Below are positions 1 through 8,022 of a stretch of DNA of 64,000 nt, piece by piece. Numbering within the stretch: the first letter of the stretch is position 1; each line of letters starts with the position of its first letter. Under the pieces are notes generated by a model. That model saw only the letters and a program-made list of their open reading frames with translations, did no database searches and had not been told where the DNA came from. This DNA is from Serratia grimesii NBRC 13537 (GTDB taxonomy: Bacteria; Pseudomonadota; Gammaproteobacteria; Enterobacterales; Enterobacteriaceae). Position numbers and translations under genes: made by a program. The stretch spans positions 248,001 through 312,000 of the forward strand of contig NZ_BCTT01000011.1 of NCBI RefSeq assembly GCF_001590905.1, read 5' to 3'.

Positions 1-432
1 AATCACCGTGCAGATCTGGCTGTAGAGCGTGGTGATGAACGGGGGATTTACCTCAATAGTGCCATCTGGCCGCAGGTCACTAACTTCTTGCTGCGTTTTG
101 TGCCAACGTTTATCGCTGTCTTTTTTGGAGCGCGTTATATCAACGCCTTTATGGACAGCTTGCCGGCGCTGGTGTTGACCACCATGAACGTAGTGGGTGG
201 TATTTTGCCTGCAGTTGGCATCGCCATACTTCTCAAACAGATCATTAAAAGCTACAGCATGCTGATTTACTTCCTGGTGGGGTTCATCTGCATTGTTTTC
301 CTCAAACTGAATATGGTGGCGCTGGTGATTGTCGGCGCGCTGCTGGCACTGATTCACTACAACTATAAGCCAGAGCCGCAGGTGGTCGCCGCACAGGCCA
401 CGCCTCAGGCTGATGATGAGGATGAATTCTGA
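1..432 (+). CDS. PTS mannose/fructose/sorbose-family EIIC, C-terminal part (5' end outside window)
   Basis: The reading frame is open from base 1, so the gene begins upstream of the window; 143 codons are visible. The first residues read NHRADLAVERGD, followed by hydrophobic segments (FVPTFIAVFFGARYINAF, then a long stretch ending ALLALIHYNY) and a charged tail ending DDEDEF. That layout fits the C-terminal membrane half of the ManY/SorA/AgaC group of PTS permeases, which move a sugar across the inner membrane while it is phosphorylated. The stop overlaps the start of the IID gene by one base (TGATG), so the two are co-translated. The sugar cannot be told from this fragment. The family call rests mainly on the adjacent IID gene. 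Confidence 0.8.
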   Translation, partial: NHRADLAVERGDERGIYLNSAIWPQVTNFLLRFVPTFIAVFFGARYINAFMDSLPALVLTTMNVVGGILPAVGIAILLKQIIKSYSMLIYFLVGFICIVFLKLNMVALVIVGALLALIHYNYKPEPQVVAAQATPQADDEDEF

Positions 433-1253
433 TGGATATGCCAACACCAAAATTGAATAAGCAGGATCTGCGCCGTTGCTGGCGCAGTTGGATGATGTAC
501 AACCTGTCATCGATGAGCTTCGAACGCCTGGAATCTTACGGTTTTTGTCTGAGCATGATGCCGGCGCTGAAAAAATTGTATCAGGATAAACAGCAGCGTA
601 TTGAAGCCATTCGCCGCCATACCTCGTTTTACAATACCGAGCCACAGCTGGGTGCGATTGTTAACGGCATGGTGATTGGACTGGAAGAAAAGCGCGCCAA
701 CGGCGAGCCGATCGACGGGGAAACCATCAACACGCTCAAAGTGGGGCTGATGGGGCCGGTGGCCGGTATTGGCGACTCAATGGTGCCGGGCATGCTGATC
801 CCGATTTTATTGAGTATAGGTATGGCGCTGGCGGCCGGTGGCAGTGTGATTGGCCCACTGTTTTACATCATTGCGTTCAGCCTGATCGTCATTCCTGGTT
901 CCTACTGGCTGTTTATGAAAGGTTACCATATGGGCTCCGGCTCGGTGGAGATGCTGGTCAGTAGCAAGTCCTCACGGCTGCGAGAAGCACTTTCCCTACT
1001 GGGAGTGTTCGTCATGGGCGGTGTAGCGGCGAGCTACGTCAAACTGGGGACTGGTCTGGAGTTTGTTACCAAAGACGGGGTGAATATTCATCTGCAGCAA
1101 ATGCTGGACGGCATTTTCCCTAACCTGATGCCGCTGATGGTAGTGCTGGTGACCTGGTATCTGATGGCTAAACGAGGGCTTTCTCCGGTGAAAGCGATGC
1201 TTGGGTTATTAGTGTTGGCAGCGGCAGGGGTGGCCTGCGGCCTGTTCTCATAA
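432..1253 (+). CDS. PTS mannose/fructose/sorbose-family EIID component
   Basis: This 273-residue protein has the features of the IID subunit of mannose-class PTS permeases. The N-terminal cytoplasmic part contains WRSWMMYNLSSMSFERLES. A GLMGPVAGIGDS motif lies in the middle, followed by hydrophobic segments and a membrane-anchored C-terminus. IID works with IIC as the membrane channel; the IIA and IIB parts should lie upstream, outside the window. Length is close to SorM (about 274) and AgaD (about 263). The start codon overlaps the IIC stop. The TAA stop is also the first base triplet of an ERIC repeat, so the repeat begins exactly at the gene end. Substrate is unknown; sorbose, mannose or amino sugars are all possible. 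Confidence 0.88.
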   Translation: MDMPTPKLNKQDLRRCWRSWMMYNLSSMSFERLESYGFCLSMMPALKKLYQDKQQRIEAIRRHTSFYNTEPQLGAIVNGMVIGLEEKRANGEPIDGETINTLKVGLMGPVAGIGDSMVPGMLIPILLSIGMALAAGGSVIGPLFYIIAFSLIVIPGSYWLFMKGYHMGSGSVEMLVSSKSSRLREALSLLGVFVMGGVAASYVKLGTGLEFVTKDGVNIHLQQMLDGIFPNLMPLMVVLVTWYLMAKRGLSPVKAMLGLLVLAAAGVACGLFS

Positions 1254-1455
1254 TACCCGTCGCCTTTCAAGTTGCAGCGTTGTTACCTGCACTCAGTTAT
1301 GTGGCCCGTCCATGGGCCACACCCCTTTGGGGGCCGCTGCTAGCAGCGTTCAAATCTGCTCCCGGCAGATTTGTCCCCCCAGTTACTTACTTAAGTAAGC
1401 GCCTGGGAATGAGTGAGCTGGGCGCCTAGCTGCAACTCGAAATTCATAGGGTATG
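1251..1455 (-). repeat. ERIC element interrupted by a ~78-bp block of palindromes
   Basis: The ends match ERIC (enterobacterial repetitive intergenic consensus): TACCCGTCGCCTTTCAAGTTGCAG at one side (1253-1276) and the mirror end TGCAACTCGAAATTCATAGG at the other. The core at about 1378-1405 carries the ERIC CAGTTACTTACTTAAGTAAG signature. Compared with the intact copy at 32381-32508, extra sequence at about 1297-1374 splits the element. The insert holds three hairpins: GTGGCCC/GGGCCAC (1301-1320), CGCTGC/GCAGCG (1335-1348) and CAAATCTGC/GCAGATTTG (1351-1373). It lies between the convergent EIID gene and cupin gene pair and could act as a terminator or mRNA-stability structure for either. Confidence 0.85.
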
Positions 1456-1487
1456 AAATTTCCTGTTATTGAGCGAGACAGTGGTCT

Positions 1488-2270
1488 TTACGGCTCAAAT
1501 CGTTGCCATTTTTCCGCTACGCTGCCCGGTTTGGAAATGAACTGGAAACGCGCTGGATCGGTTTCAAACTGTAGGTACAAAGGGTCGTCGCTCAGACCGA
1601 ATTCGTGATATTGGCGTGGTCCGATGGCATGGAGCCTGCCGGATTGATAGCGCGGGTTCTGCTGCCAGATAATATTATTGCCCTGTAACAACGGATACCA
1701 CGCCAGCCCTTTGTATTCACGAACCGCATCATATTCAAAGCCATATTCACGATCGCACCAGGCAGCGAAGGTCAATGGTTGACTGGGGTCGGCTGAAATT
1801 GTGGCGTGCGCCCATCCCGGTGGTACCAGCACCTTTTCACCAGGGCCGGCATGGACGGCAAAACAGCGCCCTGGCTCATGCTCTACGCGTTCTTGCATAT
1901 AAATGATTGCCTTCCCTTGCCAGATCTCATACAGCTCCGGCGGTGACCAGCCACTGTGCGTGCTGATACGGTGCACATGCCCTTGACTGCGAACGGGTTC
2001 CTGACCTAACTGACCTTTGGCATAGGTCACAATACCGAACAGCAACATGCGTTTCTTCAATTCAGCCAAATGCTGCTGTTTGGCGACGTCCATGGCGATG
2101 GCATAGACCTGTTCTGGCTCGCAGCAGTCCGGGTCACGTAGCGAGCGACGGATTTGCTCCAATGTCCGAATCTCCGGCAAGGGGCCAATTACCTCATCGC
2201 CATAGCAAAACCCCATCGGATGGTCGTTAATGTAGACATCCAGGCCAAATTTAAGCATCGAGTCACTCAT
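1488..2270 (-). CDS. Cupin-type glucose-6-phosphate isomerase-like protein (second of pair)
   Basis: The start is set at the ATG giving MSDSMLKFGLDV, which overlaps the end of the upstream cupin gene by eight bases (ATGAGTGA); this gives 260 residues. The core has the cupin metal-binding pattern: GHVHRIS followed by an ELYEIWQG segment, then PPGWAHATIS supplying the last histidine. This resembles the archaeal-type cupin phosphoglucose isomerases, which interconvert glucose-6-phosphate and fructose-6-phosphate with a bound metal. An N-terminal extension of about 110 residues precedes the cupin. The pairing with a second cupin gene suggests a sugar-phosphate isomerisation step, but the substrate need not be glucose-6-phosphate. 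Confidence 0.75.
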   Translation of the reverse strand: MSDSMLKFGLDVYINDHPMGFCYGDEVIGPLPEIRTLEQIRRSLRDPDCCEPEQVYAIAMDVAKQQHLAELKKRMLLFGIVTYAKGQLGQEPVRSQGHVHRISTHSGWSPPELYEIWQGKAIIYMQERVEHEPGRCFAVHAGPGEKVLVPPGWAHATISADPSQPLTFAAWCDREYGFEYDAVREYKGLAWYPLLQGNNIIWQQNPRYQSGRLHAIGPRQYHEFGLSDDPLYLQFETDPARFQFISKPGSVAEKWQRFEP

Positions 2271-2829
2271 ATTGTGCCTCCGCTTTCCAACCGGCGCCGT
2301 CGGCAAATATGCGTAATTTGAATCCTTGTGGTTGTAGCGCATCGTAGTTGTGGCCAGCGACTGTTGGCCAGACGGCCAATGCAGAGAGCATCTCATCACC
2401 GATGTTGATCAGGCGGTGAGCGGTGAAGGAAGGAATATGATGAACGCTGCCGAGCGAAACCTGCTCCAGCGTGCACGCACCGTCCTGGTGCTGCAGCAAC
2501 AACAAACCCTGACCGCGCAGGCCAAAATAGAATTCCGCTTGTTCGGGGCGCTGATGGAAATGCCCGCGGGTCATAAAGAATTCGTTACCCACGCGGCCAG
2601 GTTGCAGGTGAGTGGTACCAACAAACAGTTCGCCTTCTTGCTGGATGGAGGGCAACATTTCTACCTGATATACAGCAAACTCCGCAGGCATAGCGCTCCA
2701 TGCGACGGGATCGGCGAAGATCCCAGCCAAACTGCCCAGGGTAGTGGATTTGTACTGGATATCAGGCGCGGTAAAACATCCGTTCGCCAGGTTGACCTGC
2801 GGTGGAATAATGGACGTCAGTTTCTTCAT
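2263..2829 (-). CDS. Cupin-type glucose-6-phosphate isomerase-like protein (first of pair)
   Basis: The start at MKKLTSIIPP is chosen because a GGAG-type ribosome site lies just upstream; the open frame extends further but has no such site. The 188-residue product carries the classic cupin-GPI signature: GTTHLQPGRVGNEFF, then TRGHFHQRPEQAEFYFGLRG with the HxH and downstream Glu metal ligands, then a GSVHHIP.FTAHR segment with the last His, and PTVAGHNYDAL. It is close in length to archaeal phosphoglucose isomerases of about 190 residues. It overlaps the following cupin gene by eight bases, so the two are translationally coupled. The likely role is isomerisation of a sugar phosphate made by a PTS or kinase; the true substrate is unproven. 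Confidence 0.8.
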   Translation of the reverse strand: MKKLTSIIPPQVNLANGCFTAPDIQYKSTTLGSLAGIFADPVAWSAMPAEFAVYQVEMLPSIQQEGELFVGTTHLQPGRVGNEFFMTRGHFHQRPEQAEFYFGLRGQGLLLLQHQDGACTLEQVSLGSVHHIPSFTAHRLINIGDEMLSALAVWPTVAGHNYDALQPQGFKLRIFADGAGWKAEAQYE

Positions 2830-2876
2830 ATCTGGTTGCTCCGCCCGAGGAGAACAGACATATCGAGTATAAAAGG

Positions 2877-2888
2877 TTAATCGATTAA
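2877..2888. promoter_or_regulatory. Palindrome TTAATCGATTAA upstream of the cupin pair
   Basis: A perfect 12-bp palindrome lies about 48 bases upstream of the first cupin gene start. Its symmetry and CG centre resemble operators of LacI/GalR-type repressors. No such regulator is visible next to it, so the assignment is inferred from shape and position only. Confidence 0.35.
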
Positions 2889-2906
2889 TCACCAGACGGA
2901 AGACAT

Positions 2907-2932
2907 AAAAAAGGCGCGATATTGTCGCGCCT
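2907..2932 (-). terminator. Rho-independent terminator after ygiC
   Basis: Read on the minus strand, the stem GGCGCGA/TCGCGCC (2913-2931, loop of five) is followed by a run of six T residues (2907-2912). It lies 20 bases after the ygiC stop and ends the ygiBC transcript before the cupin gene promoter region. Confidence 0.85.
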
Positions 2933-2952
2933 GTTACTAATGAATTTGATCG

Positions 2953-4113
2953 TTAACCGAGAATAATGTGCGGGTAGAAACGGGACAGATCCTGGGTGAT
3001 CAGTTCGCGGTCTTCACGCAGACCGATACCGCAGGGTTGATCGTCAACCAGCCAGCTGCCGATCAGCGTATAGCTGCCTTCGAACTGTGGTAGCGGGTGG
3101 AACTGCTGCACGATCATGCCTTCTTTACCGTAAGGGCCGTCAACGCGTGCAACTTCCTGACCGTTTTGCACGATCTGGATATTGGCGCCTTCGCGTGAGA
3201 ACAGTGGCTTGGTCACGTAGTGATCGAGCTGTGGGTGCTCGTCTTGTGCAAAGTATGCCGGCAGCAGGTTCGGGTGATCCGGGAACATTTCCCACAACAT
3301 CGGCAGCAGTGCCTTGTTGGAGATAATGCTTTTCCACGCAGGTTCCAGCCAGCGCACGCCAGCATCTTCCAGCTTGGTGGAAAAGATCTCGCGTAACATG
3401 AATTCCCACGGGTAAAGCTTGAACAGATTACCGATGACCTGGTCTTGCAAGTCAGTAAACTGGCCTTTTTCACCCAGACCAATGTCTTCCATAAACAGGA
3501 ATTCGGTCGGGACTCCCGCTTCCAGCGCACAGTCTTGCAGGTATTGCACGGTACCGCGGTCTTCCTCGCTGTCCTGACAACAAGCCAGATGCAGCAGGCC
3601 AAAACCGTGGTGTGCTTTCAGATCGGCGAAACGCTCGATCAGTTTTTCCTGCAGACTGTTGTATTGATCGGACTCTGGGCTGAGGTTGCCGGCGTTGATC
3701 TGATCTTCCAGCCACAGCCATTGGAAAAAGGCCGCTTCGTACAGGGAGGTAGGCGTATCGGCGTTGTTCTCCAGCAGTTTGGGCGGGTTAACACCGTCGT
3801 AGGCCAGATCAAGACGGGAATACAGTGAAGGCTGGTTGGTACGCCATGAACTACGCACGAAATCCCAGGTGTGTTTCGGGATGCAGAACTTGGCCATCAA
3901 CACATCACTGTTGATCACTTTTTCTACGACCTGCAGGCACATCTGGTGCAATTCAGCAGTGGCGCTTTCAATTTCTTCAATCTGCGCCAGCGTAAATTGA
4001 TAATAGGCATCCTCACACCAGTACGGTTCGCCGTACATGGTGTGGAAGCGGAAGCCGAATTCGGTGGCTTTTTCGCGCCAGTCCGGGCGCTCGGTAATCG
4101 CAACGCGTTTCAT
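2953..4113 (-). CDS. ygiC: Glutathionylspermidine synthase-like ATP-grasp protein YgiC
   Basis: The 386-residue length equals that of E. coli YgiC, and the sequence follows it closely throughout, for example [16 protein letters not shown] at the N-terminus, [18 protein letters not shown] and the C-terminal [17 protein letters not shown]. The protein belongs to the family of the synthetase domain of glutathionylspermidine synthase, an ATP-grasp ligase, but lacks the amidase domain. Its own substrate is not established. It directly follows ygiB on the same strand with three bases between stop and start, as in E. coli, so the two are co-transcribed. A strong terminator follows. Confidence in the family is high; the reaction is uncertain. 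Confidence 0.95.
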   Translation of the reverse strand: MKRVAITERPDWREKATEFGFRFHTMYGEPYWCEDAYYQFTLAQIEEIESATAELHQMCLQVVEKVINSDVLMAKFCIPKHTWDFVRSSWRTNQPSLYSRLDLAYDGVNPPKLLENNADTPTSLYEAAFFQWLWLEDQINAGNLSPESDQYNSLQEKLIERFADLKAHHGFGLLHLACCQDSEEDRGTVQYLQDCALEAGVPTEFLFMEDIGLGEKGQFTDLQDQVIGNLFKLYPWEFMLREIFSTKLEDAGVRWLEPAWKSIISNKALLPMLWEMFPDHPNLLPAYFAQDEHPQLDHYVTKPLFSREGANIQIVQNGQEVARVDGPYGKEGMIVQQFHPLPQFEGSYTLIGSWLVDDQPCGIGLREDRELITQDLSRFYPHIILG

Positions 4114-4116
4114 GTA

Positions 4117-4785
4117 TTAGCCGCCCATACTGCGAGAGCTGGAGTTAGAGGTCGCGCTGCTGCGTTGCATGCTGCTTTGCTTGGCTACGGACTCACCAAA
4201 GCCACCACGGGTGACGGTATTGGTCACTGCCGGTTTTGGCGCCATTGCGGTTTTCGGTACTGTCATGGTGCGGCCGCCAGCGGTGGCTGGGCCGTAGCTC
4301 TTACCGGTCGCGTCAACGAACTTACCGTTGGCTGGGCTGGCGGCGTTTTTGGAGGTGAACAGCGGCTGCTGAGCAAAGCCGGAACCGCCCATCATACGAC
4401 CCATCATGTAACCTGCCATCAGTGGCATCCAGAAGCTGCCGCTGCTCTGTGATTCGGCGGCCATGCCGGCCTGTGCCGGAGCCGGTGCCTGAGTACACTG
4501 AGCTTCACCGAACTCGGCAACACAGTCTTCACGGGTGGCGTATTTCGGCGCAGTTTTTGCGGCTTCTTTCAGGGCGTTGTTATAGGCGGTGGTGCACTGC
4601 TCGCTCATGGAAGGGTTGGTGCGCGAACAGTCGTCGGCATTCTGATACATCGAGACCGTTTCATCGCTCTTCTCGCAGCCGGCCAGCATAAAGACTGCGC
4701 TGATCGCCAAGGCTACGGGCGCAACACGGTAGTTGCGCCAAGATTTGCGGAACGTCTCTTGGTTGATGTTTTTTGTCCGTTTCAT
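4117..4785 (-). CDS. ygiB: DUF1190 lipoprotein-like protein YgiB
   Basis: The start at [12 protein letters not shown] is preferred over an in-frame ATG 15 bases upstream because it matches the E. coli YgiB N-terminus and has a GGGA element at reasonable distance. The 222-residue product has a hydrophobic stretch [19 protein letters not shown] with a lipobox-like LAGC, suggesting export and lipid attachment. A glycine/methionine-rich centre ([10 protein letters not shown]) and a Ser/Arg-rich C-terminus ending SSSRSMGG follow. Function is unknown; in E. coli it lies in the tolC-ygiB-ygiC cluster. Here ygiB is separated from tolC by the gldA-dha module. Confidence 0.93.
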   Translation of the reverse strand: MKRTKNINQETFRKSWRNYRVAPVALAISAVFMLAGCEKSDETVSMYQNADDCSRTNPSMSEQCTTAYNNALKEAAKTAPKYATREDCVAEFGEAQCTQAPAPAQAGMAAESQSSGSFWMPLMAGYMMGRMMGGSGFAQQPLFTSKNAASPANGKFVDATGKSYGPATAGGRTMTVPKTAMAPKPAVTNTVTRGGFGESVAKQSSMQRSSATSNSSSRSMGG

Positions 4786-4957
4786 CGTTATTAATCCCAT
4801 CAGTCGGGCTGTTTTCGCCCTTTCCCAGTAGTGGCCGTAAGAATAGGGGAAAGATGGTCAAAATTAAAGCTGAAACGCCCACAGAATCCACTCTTTACGC
4901 AGCTATACGTTAGGCTGTGCGCCAGTTCGCTTTACTGGCTAAAAAAGCCGCGTCAGA

Positions 4958-5004
4958 GTTCCATTATGAAACGCCATGGGTAAAGTAACGTTCCACTTTG
5001 GAAC
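4958..5004. promoter_or_regulatory. Two similar inverted repeats upstream of gldA-dhaKLM (candidate DhaR sites)
   Basis: GTTCCATTATGAAAC (4958-4972) and GTTCCACTTTGGAAC (4990-5004) share the arms GTTCCA/TGGAAC, perfect in the second copy. Their centres are 32 bp apart, close to three helical turns, so a bound dimer of dimers would lie on one DNA face. They stand about 140-180 bases before gldA in a 354-base gap. DhaR, encoded at the far end of this operon, is the obvious candidate binder; this is inference. Apart from these repeats I see no further clear signal in the gap between ygiB and gldA. Confidence 0.5.
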
Positions 5005-5139
5005 AAAAAAGACGAGAGATCGCAAAGCGTCTGACAGGCTCTATAGTCAGTCCATAACAACGCGGCGGCACAAGGCCCGGCGCACCATCACCTGATATCT
5101 GAACGTTACCATCGCCAATTTCCCAAAAAGGATCCGGTT

Positions 5140-6246
5140 ATGTTGAGAATCATCCAGTCTCCAGGCAAGTACATCCAGGGTGCCAACGCATTGGCCGCCG
5201 TGGGCGAATACGCTAAAGCCCTTGCCGACCATTATTTTGTGATTGCCGACGACTTCGTGATGAAGCTGGCGGGCGATACCCTGATGGGCAGCTTGCAACA
5301 CCACGGGGTAAAACATCACGCCTGTGTGTTCAACGGCGAATGCTGCCATAAGGAAATCGACCGGTTGGGCGAAGAGCTGAAGGCTCATGGCTGCCGTGGC
5401 GTGATTGGCGTTGGTGGCGGTAAAACGCTGGATACCGCCAAGGCCATCGCTCATTACCAACACCTCCCGGTGGTGTTGATCCCGACGATTGCATCTACCG
5501 ATGCTCCAACCAGTGCGCTGTCAGTGATTTACACCGAACAGGGGGAATTTGCCGAATACCTGATCTACCCGCGCAACCCTGACATGGTGGTGATGGACAG
5601 TGCGATTATTGCCAAGGCGCCAGTGCGACTGCTGGTGGCGGGAATGGGGGATGCGCTTTCGACCTATTTTGAGGCACAGGCTTGTTTCGATGCTCAGGCA
5701 ACCAGCATGGCGGGCGGCAAGTCAACACTAGCGGCGCTCAGCCTGGCACGGCTGTGCTACGAGACGCTGTTGGCGGAGGGCGTTAAGGCCAAACTGGCAG
5801 TCGAGTCCGGCGTGGTGACCGAGGCGGTCGAGCGCATTATTGAAGCCAATACGTATTTGAGTGGCATCGGTTTTGAAAGCAGCGGGTTGGCAGCCGCGCA
5901 TGCCATCCACAATGGTTTCACCGTGCTGGAAGAGTGCCACCACCTGTATCACGGCGAAAAAGTCGCATTTGGTACGCTGTCGCAGTTAGTGCTGCAAAAC
6001 AGCAGCATGACGCAGATCGAAATGGTGTTGGATTTCTGCCAACGCCTGGGCTTGCCAATCACGCTGGCGCAGATGGGGGTTAGCGGCGATCCGGCAGAGA
6101 AAATCATGGCAGTTGCCGAAGCGAGCTGCGCTGACGGCGAAACCATCCACAATATGCCGTTCAAGGTCACACCGGCCAGCGTGCAGGCGGCAATCTTGAC
6201 AGCAGATCGGCTGGGCAGCGCCTGGCTGCAACAACACTCACGCTAA
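5140..6246 (+). CDS. gldA: Glycerol dehydrogenase (NAD+)
   Basis: GldA oxidises glycerol to dihydroxyacetone with NAD+ in the cytoplasm. The 368-residue protein has the family hallmarks: GVGGGKTLDTAKA for the dinucleotide near residues 90-102, STDAPTSALSVIY, and zinc ligands at Asp171 (GMGDALSTYFEA), His254 (AAAHAIHNG) and His271 (HHLYHGEKVAFG). An AAGGA ribosome site precedes the ATG. It is the first gene of a four-gene run with dhaK, dhaL and dhaM, whose products phosphorylate the dihydroxyacetone formed here. The module therefore channels glycerol to dihydroxyacetone phosphate without GlpK. Candidate DhaR sites lie upstream. Confidence 0.95.
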   Translation: MLRIIQSPGKYIQGANALAAVGEYAKALADHYFVIADDFVMKLAGDTLMGSLQHHGVKHHACVFNGECCHKEIDRLGEELKAHGCRGVIGVGGGKTLDTAKAIAHYQHLPVVLIPTIASTDAPTSALSVIYTEQGEFAEYLIYPRNPDMVVMDSAIIAKAPVRLLVAGMGDALSTYFEAQACFDAQATSMAGGKSTLAALSLARLCYETLLAEGVKAKLAVESGVVTEAVERIIEANTYLSGIGFESSGLAAAHAIHNGFTVLEECHHLYHGEKVAFGTLSQLVLQNSSMTQIEMVLDFCQRLGLPITLAQMGVSGDPAEKIMAVAEASCADGETIHNMPFKVTPASVQAAILTADRLGSAWLQQHSR

Positions 6247-6298
6247 TCGCGCAGGGGCGCAGCACGCTGCGCCTCGTTGCTGACATGAGGAAATAACC

Positions 6299-7369
6299 GT
6301 GAAAAAACTGATCAATAACGTTGAGTCGGTACTGGAAGAGCAACTGCTGGGATTGGCAGAGGCACATCCTGAGTTGTTGGTGCATCAGGAGCCGGTGTTT
6401 GTCACCCGTGCTGACGCACCGGTTGCAGGCAAGGTGGCGATCCTGTCCGGTGGTGGCAGTGGTCATGAGCCAATGCACTGTGGTTTTGTCGGCGAGGGCA
6501 TGCTCGATGGGGCTTGCCCAGGTGAAATTTTCACTTCACCAACGCCGGATAAAATGTACGAATGTGGTCAGGCGATCGACGGCGGTGCCGGGGTGTTGTT
6601 GCTGATTAAAAACTACACCGGCGACGTGCTGAACTTTGAAACCGCCGCCGAACTGCTGCATGACAGCGGTACCCAGGTGGCGACGGTGCTGGTAGACGAT
6701 GATGTCGCGGTTAAAGACAGCCTGTTCACGGCAGGGCGGCGCGGGGTAGCGAATACCGTTTTGATGGAGAAATTACTCGGTGCTGCTGCGGCACGCGGTG
6801 ACGATTTGGATACCATCGTGACGTTGGGCCACAGCATCAATAATCACGGACATTCGATCGGTATTGCGCTGGGTGCCTGCACCGTCCCGGCAGCGGGTAA
6901 GCCGTCGTTTGTGCTGGCGGAAAACGAGATGGAGTTTGGCGTTGGTATTCATGGCGAGCCGGGCATTGCGCGACGCCCGTTCACCACACTCAATGCGGCG
7001 GTGGACGACATGTTCCATACGCTGATCGATCACGGCCACTACCAGCGTACGATTCGCGTTTGGGATCGCCAGCAGGGCGAATGGCGCGATGAAGTACAGT
7101 CCAAACAACCGCTGACACGTGGCGATCGGGTGATCGCACTGGTCAATAACCTGGGCGCGACACCGTTGTCTGAATTGTACGGCGTTTATCACCGCTTGGC
7201 TGAGCGGTGCGCGGAAGCGGGAATGATCGTTGAGCGCAGCCTGGTGGGTTCCTACTGTACGTCGCTGGATATGCAAGGGGTCTCCATCACGCTGCTGAAG
7301 GTGGATGACGAGTTGTTGTCCTTGTGGGATGCGCCGGTGAAAACACCTGCGTTGCGTTGGGGTTGCTGA
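6299..7369 (+). CDS. dhaK: PTS-dependent dihydroxyacetone kinase, substrate-binding subunit DhaK
   Basis: DhaK binds dihydroxyacetone covalently and presents it to DhaL-ADP for phosphorylation. The protein is 356 residues. It begins with GTG behind a GAGGA site. The motif GGGSGHEPMH near residues 51-60 includes His56, and EFGVGIHGEPG places the covalent-adduct histidine at 218, the same number as in E. coli DhaK. It lies 52 bases after gldA and nine before dhaL, consistent with one operon. All key residues are present, so the subunit should be functional. Confidence 0.97.
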   Translation: MKKLINNVESVLEEQLLGLAEAHPELLVHQEPVFVTRADAPVAGKVAILSGGGSGHEPMHCGFVGEGMLDGACPGEIFTSPTPDKMYECGQAIDGGAGVLLLIKNYTGDVLNFETAAELLHDSGTQVATVLVDDDVAVKDSLFTAGRRGVANTVLMEKLLGAAAARGDDLDTIVTLGHSINNHGHSIGIALGACTVPAAGKPSFVLAENEMEFGVGIHGEPGIARRPFTTLNAAVDDMFHTLIDHGHYQRTIRVWDRQQGEWRDEVQSKQPLTRGDRVIALVNNLGATPLSELYGVYHRLAERCAEAGMIVERSLVGSYCTSLDMQGVSITLLKVDDELLSLWDAPVKTPALRWGC

Positions 7370-7378
7370 GGAGGAATC

Positions 7379-8011
7379 ATGGCGTTAACCAAACAACAGG
7401 TAGTCGATTGGCTCATGCGCTGCGGCGAGGTGTTTACTCAGCAGCGTGATTTTTTAACCCGATTGGATACCGAGATCGGCGATGCCGACCATGGTCTAAA
7501 CATGAACCGTGGCTTCAATAAAGTCGTGGAAAAACTGCCATCGGTGGCAGACAAAGACATTGGTTTTATCCTGAAAAATACCGGCATGACGTTGTTGTCC
7601 AGCGTGGGCGGTGCCAGTGGCCCACTGTTTGGCACATTCTTCATTCGGGCGGCGCAGGCGGCAAACGCTAAACAGAGTCTGGATTTGGCGGAGCTGCATC
7701 AAATGGTACAGGAAGGCGTTGATGGTGTGGTGATGCGTGGCAAGGCAGAGCCGGGTGATAAAACCATGTGTGACGCCTGGTGGGCAGTCGTGGAAAGCCT
7801 CGGCCAGTCAGCTCAACAGCAATTGAGCGTGGCGGAAGCCCTACAGCGTGCCAGCGCGCGGGCAGAACAGGCGGTCGAAAGTACTATCACAATGCAGGCG
7901 CGGAAAGGGCGGGCAAGCTACCTGGGTGAGCGCAGTATCGGTCATCAGGATCCGGGGGCGACCTCGGTGATGTTGATGATGAAAACGCTGGCAGAGGTTG
8001 CGGGTCAATAG
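7379..8011 (+). CDS. dhaL: Dihydroxyacetone kinase ADP-binding subunit DhaL
   Basis: DhaL carries a tightly bound ADP that is re-phosphorylated by DhaM and then passes the phosphate to dihydroxyacetone on DhaK. The 210-residue protein shows the metal-binding aspartates in DTEIGDADHGLNMNRGF (Asp30, Asp35, Asp37, same numbering as E. coli) and the nucleotide-contacting GGASGPLFGTFF segment. A GAGGA ribosome site precedes the ATG. Length is normal for the family. The C-terminal GERSIGHQDPGATSVMLMM segment is also conserved. Confidence 0.97.
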   Translation: MALTKQQVVDWLMRCGEVFTQQRDFLTRLDTEIGDADHGLNMNRGFNKVVEKLPSVADKDIGFILKNTGMTLLSSVGGASGPLFGTFFIRAAQAANAKQSLDLAELHQMVQEGVDGVVMRGKAEPGDKTMCDAWWAVVESLGQSAQQQLSVAEALQRASARAEQAVESTITMQARKGRASYLGERSIGHQDPGATSVMLMMKTLAEVAGQ

Positions 8012-8022
8012 CAGGAGGCGAG

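Noticed and set aside
2350-2880. 176-codon plus-strand frame opposite the first cupin gene.
   Set aside because: The minus-strand cupin has intact metal-binding motifs; the plus-strand frame has no recognisable feature.
5041-5139. Possible sigma-54 (-24/-12) promoter before gldA.
   Set aside because: GGCAC-like sequence is present but the spacing and the TTGC element do not fit, and DhaR lacks the GAFTGA loop needed for sigma-54.
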